DNA of 64,000 nucleotides, from contig OZ024827.1 of NCBI GenBank assembly GCA_964016985.1, positions 23,143,275-23,207,274 on the forward strand, written 5' to 3'. This DNA is from Anodontia alba (taxonomy: Eukaryota > Mollusca > Bivalvia > Lucinida > Lucinidae). The position numbers were made by a program, and so were the translations under genes. The notes below the pieces were generated by a model. It ran no database searches and was not told where the DNA came from. It saw only the letters and a list, made by a program, of their open reading frames with translations. Positions 26,201-38,300 of the stretch are shown one piece after another (positions within the stretch are counted from its first letter, which is position 1; every line of letters begins with the position of its first letter).

Positions 26201-29200
26201 TTACAGTCATATACAGCTCAGCGGTAAGATGCTTCGTCCACACACGGAATATCACTTCCCTTCCCTGGGTCTCACTATCGTTAACAACGACTCCAGTAAA
26301 CGTAATATGTGTTTCTTCTGTCGTCGAATACTGCTGGAGTACGCCCGCAGTGCCATCCGAGACGGAGAGGAAGTTATTAGTGACGTCTTTCAGTACCTTG
26401 TTAATCAGCCCTCAGATAGTGTCATTATTACCATACCAGGCTACAGTGTACCAGGACAGTTCGACGAGGCATTCATAAAGGATAATATAGGGTATGAGTA
26501 CAGTTATTCTGGATGTCGAACTGACTCAAAGGTACCGTGTTTCTCTTACCACACTTTTATGGGAATGGATACATCACTAAGGGAAATAAATCTGAAATAG
26601 AAATATGTGCCTCCCTTGTCACCGGGGCTACTCTTAACCCTTTCTATCCTGAGTTTATAAAATGGACGTTTCCATCATTGAATTTGTACATGTCCATTGT
26701 TAAAAATAGGGATGCCAGCCAAAAATCAAAACAGAATGACAAACAGTGTAGATCCTGATGAGACGGCTCAATTTGAGCCGTCTCATCAGGATCTACACTG
26801 TTTGCAAAGGTATCTAGTTTGGTCTGCAGGGCTGAAAGAGTTAAAGGAAAGAATTTGCTCGCAGAGCTGCCTCCCATGGCACCGGCCAAAGGTTAAAACC
26901 TCTAGTTTTGAAAGTTTTCATTTACTAGGGAGTTAAGTTCCTATCTGCAAAGGTTGATTCCTTTTGCAGAATGATGGCAAAATATTTCAGATGTATCCAG
27001 TCACTTTTTACAGAAAATTCAACCACGCTACTCAAGGGGTGCGTTCAGAAGTGCAAAGCGATAGCGAGTGTCATGCACTGGATCCCTGTACCTAATGACG
27101 AGCACCAACAGGAGCAGAGGTCCAGGGCAAAAACAATCGCGAGTAACTTGCACTTCTGAACGCAGCCCTGTTACATCGGTTATCAGCACAGATCCGGATA
27201 CTCAATCTTTAAAGCATTGTTAGCGCAGATATGTACTGGCTCCAGTCTCCAGTGACTAACTAAATATTCTTATAATCCTGTTTGATAATCCACTAAAATA
27301 AAACCAAAATAATATCATGCCTATAAAGGCTGGTCGCTAACGACTAGCCTTTATAGATATGATATCATTTAGGTTTTGTTTTATAATCCTGTTTGATAAT
27401 CCACTAAAATAAAAACAAAATAATATCACGACTGTAAAGACTGGTCACTAGTGACCTGCCTAAAACGTAAAAGAAATGCCTTACAAGGGATTGGTACATC
27501 CGGTCTTGGAATATGCATGTTCTGCTTGGGACTCCCTACTGATATCCTCTGTAAGGTCGGACCAGAAAAAGTCCAAAAACGAACAGATCGATTCTCTATG
27601 TCGCAGCATCACAGGTTCATTCCATCGCCGCGCCATACCGTCCTGATGAGAGTGTTCTTATATATGTCACCAGTAAGCAATTAAGATTCAGAGAAACGAT
27701 GTCCGGCACTATTAATTAGCAATATTGGACAATATTGCCGACAATCTTAATTCCAGATCCTCACTTTTGGACACAGGCTGGCCTTGTGTCAATTATAAAG
27801 TCACAGCCTTCACCTCTATTTGCACTTTCAACATTAATAGGATATGTAAGAAAATGAAATCAAATCAGTTTTTGACCAGAGTAACTGCCCACTGAAAGAA
27901 ATACAACACGTGATATGGTCTATACCGACAATTAAGCCAGTCCTAGGTTGGTCCCGGGTCGAATATTGGAGAGAAAAATAAACAATTCTATGATAAAAGT
28001 TTACCATTTTTCTCAACTTTTAAATGAGCCAGCGCACGACAAAACCTACAATAAGACTTGTGCGACCAGCGAAGACTCAGATCAGCCTGCGCATCCGCGC
28101 AGTCTGATCAGATTCTTCGCTGAACGCATTTGCCTTCTACAGCCTCTAGCCTATTCAAAGAGGGCTAAACGAGAACCCTTGTCATACTGGGTGGATGTAC
28201 AGTTGGATCTAAGTCTTTGCTGGTCACATAGGTCTTATTCTAGGTTTTATCGTGCGCTGGCTTAACCCTTGTCTTGCTGAACCCGGATATACCCTGCCTT
28301 TGCAAACAGTGTAGATCCAGATCAGTTGGCTTCTGAAGAAGCCAACTGATCTGGATCTGCACTGTTTGCCATTAAGAATGTGAATTTATATCAACACTCT
28401 GGATCAAGTAATTTGATTGGCTGAAAATCAGAGATGGGTGTGGCATCTTAATTTATTCAGCAGGACAAGGGTTAAATGTTAAGTGCTACCGTACATTTAT
28501 AACATAACATAGCAATTTTATACTGAAATGATATGCCATATAAAGCATCTCTGCTTAAAGTTGATTATTAGTTAGAATCTAAACAATCAATAAAAAACAA
28601 AATGAAAGAAACACAAAATAAACACAATTCCATAGGATCAAGCAACAACTGCTTTTAAGACCACACAAAAATACATTTTATAAGTGATATCTGACGGATC
28701 GAATTTGATTTTAACCGTTTGGCCGTTTGCCTGTTAATGACACAATTAAGAAATAACATGAACAATAGTTCATGGACGTATGTACGGTCAAGCGATATGT
28801 TATGACATAAAAAGACAGAACAGAATAGAAGTCATATTTTAGACTTAACCATACAAGCTCATCTTGTATGTAGCATACAGTCGACTATCGTTATCTCGAC
28901 TTCGCTTATCTCGGATAACCGCTTATCTTGAAGTGAAAGTCTGGTCCCTGTTTTAACATGGAAATCTAACAACAGATAACAAAATATTGTGGAAAAGAGG
29001 AGAACTCCTCTTTTTCACAATATTTTTAATATATCTCTAGCTTCAGGAGTCATATATCATATTCATTTGTGATATGTGATTGTTCGAATTATTTTTTCCT
29101 GAATTTTGCAAATCTGATATGTCGATGTTCAGGTATCTCAATGTATTTCAGAGAGTTCCATGGACTTCGAGATAACGAGAGTTGACTGTATACAAAATAT

Positions 29201-29544
29201 AGCAACATGAATTCTGACAGTCATACAATACAATGCGATAATTTGATAATGAGAGTGAAATGAGTTTTTTTTTTTTATAGCAATTTTTCAGCATAGTCTG
29301 TCATTTCTATTATAAAATAGCAGTTATCTTGTGTTTCACTCTGTGTACGATGACTATCAGGCATCCAAGCTACTAGAACATGTACGAAGGCCGACAATGA
29401 TACTACATTGCTATGCAAAACGCCTAACAACGTGCAATGGCCACTTGCACAGCAGTAAAAAAACAGCTATCTGACCAATAACTTTTAAATATCATTGCAG
29501 TGTTTTGTCAACTGTCAACTCTCGTTTTGCAGTATGCAAAATCA

Positions 29545-29580
<36 letters not shown>

Positions 29581-32500
29581 CAATAAAAAACATAAAAGAT
29601 AGTTATGTGTGTTTTCCTTCTCAGGGAATTTATTATACAGCAACAATAGCCCTTTCTGCTGATGATGACAACCAAGGTTACTTTATGGTGGTAACCAGAA
29701 CCAAAGAAGAACGTTTTATAGCCACAGGAAAGCCACAGACCATGCGGTCAAGCGTAGAACCAGGATTTATGCTGGAACTACCTGACAGGTGTTTACCAAA
29801 CAATACTCCGGTTGTGTTCAAGGTATTATTCTAGTTGTCTATTCGTGCGCGTAGGCAATCTTCATGTTTGTCATTGCCCTGGAAGCACTTTACGAAAGGT
29901 CATGGACTGGTCCTATGCTATTTTCCATCAACTGCTCAACGTATAACCAAGTATTAGCTTTTACAAAAAGCTTGACCTGCGTGCTAAGCATCGATCAATC
30001 TTTTTATAAAAGCTTGTGATTTGAGTAGAATCTGACATTAAAGTTATATTACACACGGCAGGCTGACAGGTAACCAAAATAATCAGAGGGCGGGATTAAT
30101 ATGCAGACCGCAATAAAATTGTTCCTTTACGAGAAGACTGATCTGAGTATACATGGCTTTCTCAAATATGTCTGACATTCGGATAATACGTATGTCACCC
30201 CTAGGCAGTTACCTCAGTTGGGCTGAATAACATTTTTGATACATTATCAAATAGTCAATTTGACGTCCAAAGTTTATGATAAGGATGGAAAGTAGTGAAA
30301 GTGTCTCCGAATACTGAAGGAAAATCATTATGAAGTAAGTTAAACTCCGCGTACAATGATATTTTTAATATTTTAGTCAGGGTAAGATTCTCACTGAAAT
30401 TATGACCGCTATAATAATGAATACCAAACAAAACAAAACAAAACCACGACAACGACAGCTTCATTAACAATGGGTTTTCATAGTAGCCTACATACGTAAA
30501 CATAAACGGAATAATTAACAATATACTTAAGATTACCTAGAAACAGCCAGCATCACAAACTATAGCCTTCCAAAGACGTTAAAAATAGTCCAGAGAGCAT
30601 AAAAACTGACAAAACCATCACAGAAGAAACGATTACTATTACGAAATTGGAAACCTTGTGATTATCTAAAACGTAAATAAATATTAACCAAGATAACCAA
30701 GATTCGCTTGTGCATTTTGCTTTCATTGTATACATACCGAATCAACTTTTCATGTTTTGGGTGTAGATTTCTTGTTAAGAGATGCTTAAGTTGTTACATT
30801 TTACAAGTGTATACGAGAATACCGTTGGAAGAAAACATTTTTGTGTTAGCTGAATTTTTTGCTGGTAAGTAAACATTTATGTTCGGAGCATATAGTCCGT
30901 ATACGAGATCTGAGTGAGGAACTATTCAGTATAATATACAGTCAAACCGCTTTATACCGACACTCGATACAACGACAAAATTCGTTATACTGACAATTTG
31001 ACTTGCGCGGAAACCCTCTCTTAAAAAATGACAATTAATCAGAAATTATGCAGGAACATTATTATTCAATACTTCAAGCAACATATATTTTGGATATTTG
31101 TTAGAATCGCCTCACCGAGGCAATTCAACAAATATCCAAAACATGCGTTCTATGAAATAATAAGAATAAAACATGACATTTATTGCATATCATTCTGCTC
31201 ATTAAGAATTCTATACAACAGCAAATTCATTTTAATGACAGTATCTTTATGAACAAATGTTTTCGTTGTAACGAGTTCACTGTGCTTATTTTTTTTTACT
31301 GTAAACCAGATGGACTTGTCCAGTTTGACTTTTCCATTACATTTTGTTTTTAATACATTAGATTGGATATGCCCAGTGCGCATATAGACATCATTTATAG
31401 CAGCTACTTATTTTAGATGAATTTACATTCCATATGTTTGTCAAATAGCAAGACACAATTACACGATGGGCCAAACCTGAAAAATATCAACCAATTTATG
31501 CCGAGTGAACTCTGCTACCTCAACTCTTTGGAAAAGTCCTTTTCCAATAGAAGGGGTGCCTGGTTGGTATATATTACTACTATGTCTTTTAGAAATTCTT
31601 ATATTTAATGCAAACAGTGTGGCGTCTGATCTAGATCTACGCAACGCTAGGCATAAATGGGTTAAAATAAAAAATCCAAACCAACCTTTCTATTTGGTCT
31701 GTCTATTCAGTACAAAAAATCTTATACATAAGCAATTTTATAAATGTGCAAAAAGATTTCAAAGTCATTACAGCACTAAAATTGATTTAATAAATCCTTC
31801 ACTATGAGCTTAATCCTTTTATACCTAGCGTCCAAATGAGAAAACAAGATATTGGAAAATAGCGAGGACCCACATTAGACGCCACAAATCGGCGTTTGAT
31901 TAGGGTCTTACTGCTTGCATTAAATATAGTAATTTCTCTAAAATATGGTAATGATAAAAACTAACCAGGCACCCCTTTTACTGGAAGTGAACTGGTACAA
32001 AGAGTTATGGTAGAAGAGTCCACTCGGCATAAATGGGTTAAATGCAGTACAACCTTTGTTCAAGGAAACGTAAATTTCAGATTTTACCAACATGCAACCA
32101 CGTTAGTCCTCACACAGCTCAAGATATACGATCCGCTTCCAATTTTTGCGAGATTGACCTTTCTACTCGACAAAGGAGACCTCTGAAAATATCTCTACCA
32201 CTGCCCCCGGGTACAGCCTCAGAGTCCGACGTCATTGTGTGTCATGCTGAGGAGAACCAGACAACCGAGACTACATGGAACATGATAGACTGTCAAAGAG
32301 ATCCAAATGGTGGCAACGAAGTAACTATCACTGAAAGAACTGTTGGTCGAGGCTCGTAAGTCGTACTATTGTTTATGCTTTAGACAAACATTATGCTCAT
32401 TGTTATGCGTGGAAGTCAAATTATTTACAGGAAAATATATGTCATCTTTGAAAATTATATTGCAGAGTTTGATAGAACGTAATTAATTCTTATGATAATA

Positions 32501-32934
32501 TACCAAACTTTGCGTTCGTAGTTGATTTTGTACACTAACTTGAATATAAATTAGGAACTTTCCATGAAAACGAATTGCAGCAGTTATCAGGACATGCTAT
32601 GTCTACTACAGTCAATATGAGGACAAAATACTTAAAGTAAATAGGTGAACAGGTATCGATGCATTCAAATCACTTCAAGTCTTTAATAGCAAAGGGAAAG
32701 ATAGACATAAACAACTGTACAGTCACAAAAGCACAGACGATGAGCAGAGTCAGCAGTCCTCTCCCCAAAAAGTGACAATTCTGTCACTTGCATTGAACTC
32801 AAGAGATATCTTAAACAAACACAAGCGTTAAAAGAAAGAAAGAAAAAAAAACGTTTATAAGTGGAACACGACAGAACATATAACAAAACGAACCAGAATG
32901 GAACTACCATCTTGGAACTGTCAGTAACACATTA

Positions 32935-32988
<54 letters not shown>

Positions 32989-35282
32989 AGAGGGGATGGG
33001 GCTGGTTGCTCAAATCGACTGTGGGCGCCCAACTCTCACCATCAGCTTACGTTGTAGTACAACAGTTATTTGTTCGGTCCGCATGGAGGCTCTCTAACTC
33101 ATCAATAAATGATTACGGGCAACACATGTCATAGGTAACGTCTACAATGAAGCAAGGATGAGGACTCAACAGCGATAACGTGTTGAGATACCTAGACAAA
33201 CAAAATTTGAATGTTCAAAATTGAAAATAATTAGGGTATTTTAATGCGGCATTTAAATCCGCTTTGTTTTGTTATGTATATAAATGTTTGTTTTATCCTA
33301 TTGGCATCATATAAGCAGATAATAGATTGCAGTTCTTGTTTGGTTATTGGAACTGTGCCGTTAAGAATAGATGAGAAACAAACAGTGACAAGTCATAGGT
33401 CTAGATAAGAGTGGGTAACAGGTTTGTAGTTTTCATATTTCTTGATGAAAACATATGTTGTGGGTACTCATTAGAAGCGCCCCGGCGAGGCGCTTCTAAT
33501 GAGTACCCACAACATATGTTTTTGTCAAGAAATAAGAAAAATATAGATACTTTTTGGTTGAAAAAAAGCGCCGTATCAAGAGCTATGGACAAGTACTTGT
33601 CACTGTTTGTTCCTTATCTCCTCTTCTTGCGATGTCTCGCGAAGAGTGTGCCTTGCGACTGGGTAAAATACAAGTCTAAAAGATTGCCTTTGGAAACAAA
33701 GAGCACGTTGCAGATAAAAAATAAGTGACGGTATTATTGAGACTACGCATAAGCAGTAAACACAGCAACACTGCTGACGCCCTCTTGCGTATACATGAGC
33801 AGAACTACGTTTTCAATAATACCACAAGAGGCCCAATGATCCCGAAGGAAATGAAAATATAATCTGCACTATGGTTCATTTATATTTTCAATTCCGCAAG
33901 TTACGTTATTGTACCTCAAGGAAATAGGTATGATTTCCAAAGCGCAAAAAAAGTCTTTCTCAGCAAACAGACCGGTCAAATGTTGCATTCATGTTACATT
34001 CAATACTGAATTTTGTAAAAGATGTATAATGCTTTTCATTTTCAGTATGATAGTATTAGAACTGCCAAAGACAAGGAAAGACGGATTTTTACAAAGAATC
34101 AAACAATTTGTTTCCTGGTTATATAATGTTGTTAGAAAACGGATAAAACCTTGTGTGTTTTCGGCATTAACGAAAAGCTCCGATGGTGTGATATTTCGAG
34201 TTCTAGTCATTTTAACGGAGGAAAAGGACCTTGATAAATTCATTGAGAAATGGGAGGAGGAAAAGTTCCAAACAGAGAAGTCACAAACATCATCTACAGT
34301 AATGGTGAAACCCAATGATACTTTCTTGTTAAGACTAGAAGGTGCTCAGTTGAAAATTCAAGGTGAACGCATGTTTAGAATTTCTTTTCAATCGGAGAGA
34401 CTAACTAAACATGAATTCTTGGTTGTTTCTAAAGAATTTGAATTTGGACGTTTATTAATATACAAACTAAAAGCGGATAAAGTAGTGGAGCTGAGGAAAA
34501 TACAAAGGTAACCTTACTTTCAGGATTTTTATGTTTTTTTTTTTTTTTTGTTATATTAAACATTTTACTTGTGCTCGGTCAAAATAAATGGATGTTATAC
34601 CATTATCCGTCTGTCTGTCATATATTTGTATTGTCAGAATAACAAAGTTCACATTTCTACTTCCTAGCTAATTCCTTTCTTTGTCAATATTTTCACATAT
34701 TATTGCATAAAAAGCAGTGTCGCACGTTATTAACAGCCGTGCATTACCCGGCGAAAAGCCGTGTATTATCAAGGCAATTCACGCGCTGTTAATGCACGGC
34801 TACGCAACTTTCAATATGCTCGTACCGGGGCCACAGAATTGCTGCCGTCATGAGATGTGTACTGCCCTGCCCTAGAACGGGCATAGTCCGTGCAAAAGCG
34901 TTCGCGCGACATCGGGAAAAGGCGAAACAAAATAGTGCAAGAAATAACGCGAAATGTAGCAAATGTTTTCAGTTTTTATGCAATAATAGCGATCGAACAT
35001 GGTTTTTCAATGCATTAACATTCGCCAGGTCCCTTGGGAGGTGTTGAACACCGCGGCCTTCGGCCTCGGTTTTCAATAGCTCCCACGGGACCTGGCGAAT
35101 TTTAATGCATGAAAAACCGTGTTTGATCCCTGTATTGACATACGTTTGTGTCTATTCTGCATACGCAGAAATAATATGAAGATACACAGAAAATGCCATA
35201 ATCACGGTGGCAATACTCCCAAGGCCCGGATGAAGTTTAATTACGTGAAATGACCACACAGCAATTCGTCAAAAATAGAAAG

Positions 35283-35324
<42 letters not shown>

Positions 35325-38300
35325 ACAGAACACAGAAGAGGAAATGCGATAGAAATACTGCTTTGGAACAGTCAACATTTAAACCTTTTCGATGCTTTAA
35401 CTTGATATTTTTTACATCCAACCCATTCCCTTTGTCCAAATACAGTGTCGGTTTCAACTACATATATACATATATATTTGTTCGGTTCACATAGCGTTCC
35501 CTAACTCTCCCACTGGATCAACACTGAAAAATAAACACATATATTAACTCTTCAAATCTCTGATGAAACAATGATGAGAGCTCGACTACAAAAAAAAAAA
35601 TATTGGAAGTGCCGGACGCCTATCCCGACCGAGACTAGCCGTCCGCAACCGAACGCCTAGACTCGGAGGCTAGCCGTCCGGAACCTGATATCAATCCAAG
35701 CTACACTGGATAGGCTAGCTGTCCGGAAAATAGATGCAGGCATGCAGTTTTTATGGTATAATGACATTTTATTATTATTATTATTTTGGTGTAATTCGAT
35801 ATTCGTATTATAAAATAGATGGAGATGAATCCTTACATAATAATAACAATCGCCAAATTTCGGAATATGGTATGCGAGGCGGTGAAGAAAATGCAACCAT
35901 TCAATTAAGAAACTTAAACGTCTTATTAATTAACACTTTTATTAGTAAAACTAAAAAGACCGATTATTCTTTGAAGTTCACAGCCCATTCATGCACAAGA
36001 TGTTATGGCCTTCCAATCTGCGAACGCATCGGAAGGTGACAAAGTTACCTATCAAACTTTCGTGTGTTTTATATTATTTCAATAATCATCGGCGTATAGT
36101 TTGAGAAAATAACAAGAGCCCCAAAAAGGTATCCCATCTATACAGCTAGACAAAGGCGTAAAATATGATGACTTCCACAAATGTACGCTCGTTATGTTGT
36201 CATATGGTTACCTAGTTATGGCATGAAGAAGGATAGTCTGAAAAAAAAATGTCAGAGGGAAACAACACAGAAACTGAGAAAGGGAGAGCAATTGTTTTTG
36301 TAGATGACACACCGTCTTAACCTTATACACAATGCTTGTAAAATCGAGATATTCCATATGGTTACTTATTGATGACATGCATAAGGATAATGTGGAAAAA
36401 AAAAAGAACTAATCAAAGCGAAGTAACTCAGAAACTGAGAAAAAGAGAGCAACCTGTTTTGTACACGAAATACCGTCTTGACCTCAAACACCTTGCTATA
36501 AAGTGTCATCAAGATATTCCATATGGTTACTTAGTTATAGCACTCATAAGGATAGTGTAAAACGTTATCAAAAATAAGGGAAGTAACTTGGAAACTTAAG
36601 AAAGGGGTAGCATTTTTGTTACGAGACACTCCACACCGTCTCAACCATATACACATTGCTATTAAGTTTTATCTAGATATTCCATATGAAGACCTACAAA
36701 TAGTACGCACAAGGTCAGTCAAAAATTTAATCAAAGGGAAATAATTCATAGAGGGAAAGCAATCGTTTTTGTACACGACCCAGCTAGCATTCTACGTAAA
36801 TCTACATCGGGCCGTCATCGGCCCGTCAGCTACCCTGACGGGCCGATGACGGCCCGATATAGATTTACGTAGAATGCTGACTGGGGACACATTGGCTTAA
36901 CATAATACACATTGCCATCAAGATATTCCATATGGTTACCCAGTTATAGCAAGCACAAGGATAATGTGAAAATGTAATCAAAGAGAAGTAACTCAGCAAG
37001 TAAGAAAGGGAGAGCAACTGTTTTTGCATGCGACACGCCGTTTTTACCTCACACACATTCGTATGAAAGTTTATCTGGATATTCCATACGTTTACCGACT
37101 TATGGTGCGCACAAGTTTGAAAAAACTGATCAAAGGAAAGTAACGCAGAAACTAAGAAAGGGAAAGCAACCTTTTTGTACCCGACACGCAGTCGACCTCA
37201 TGCACATTGCTATACAGTTCCACTAATATATTTCATATGGTTACCTAGTGACGGAGGCTAGTGTGTAATAAAAGTAATCAAAGGGAAGTGACACGCCCTC
37301 TAAATCTCATACACATTGCCCGTAAAGTTTCGTTTAAGATATTCCATACGTTCACCTATTAATGGTACGCAAAAGGTCAGTCGAAAAATTAATCAAAGAG
37401 AAGTTTCTAAAAAATTGAGAGAGAGAGAGAGAGACCAATATTTTTGTACACGACAAACCGTCTTAACCGCATACTCAGTGCTATAAAATTTCATCAATAT
37501 ATTATATACGGTTACCTAGTTATAGCATGCATAACCATGGAAGAAAAGAAAAAAGAAATCTGATAAAAGGAAAGTAACTCAGAAAGTAAGAAAGGAAGAG
37601 TAATCATTTTGCGCGCAGAACGCCGTTTTGACCGTTTTGACCTCAAACACATCAGTATGAAGTTTCACCCAGATATTCCGAACGGTTACCCAGTTGTGGT
37701 GCGCACAAGGATAGTCAGAAAAAAAAAAACTAATCAAATGAAAGTAACTTAGAAATTAAGAAAGAGAGAGCAATACTTTTTATACAAGACACGCCGTCTT
37801 GATCCGATACACATTGTTTTAAAGTTTCATCAAATTATTCCTCATGGTTACACAGTTATGGCGCGCAGAATTATTTACCGGAAGAAAGGACGGGAAATGC
37901 AGGAGGACGGACGAACGGATGAGCGGATAGCCGGACAACACCATAATACATCCGTTTTTTTTTTGTTTTTTTTTTCAAAATGGGCGGTTAAAATATGTCT
38001 TATTTGTAATTTAGTGTGTTATTTCCCTGCTGATAAAGCTATAGTTTTTGTGAATGAACTAATATATTCCAACTACGAAAGACCGGTAGTGACATTTCAA
38101 CTACATTAATTCAAGGTTTCAACTTCACGAATTCACGATTTCAGCTTCACGTATTCACGATTTCAACTTCACGAATTCACGATTTCAACTTCACGAATTC
38201 AAGTTCACGAATCCAACTTCTCGAATTCACGAATTCAACTGCACGAATTCACGAATTCAACTTCAGGAATTCAACGTCAAGAATTCAACTTCACGAATTC

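Larger units (their letters stand above)
32356..34045. other. intron 7
   Basis: Holds a dispersed-repeat fragment (32640-32935), a GT microsatellite (32935-32987) and the core hairpin 33448-33522. No coding exon supported. Confidence 0.5.

Noticed and set aside
33411..33728. 105-codon ORF spanning a hairpin
   Set aside because: It runs through a palindrome on both strands with no splice or protein signature; the similar minus-strand ORF shows it is a palindrome artefact.
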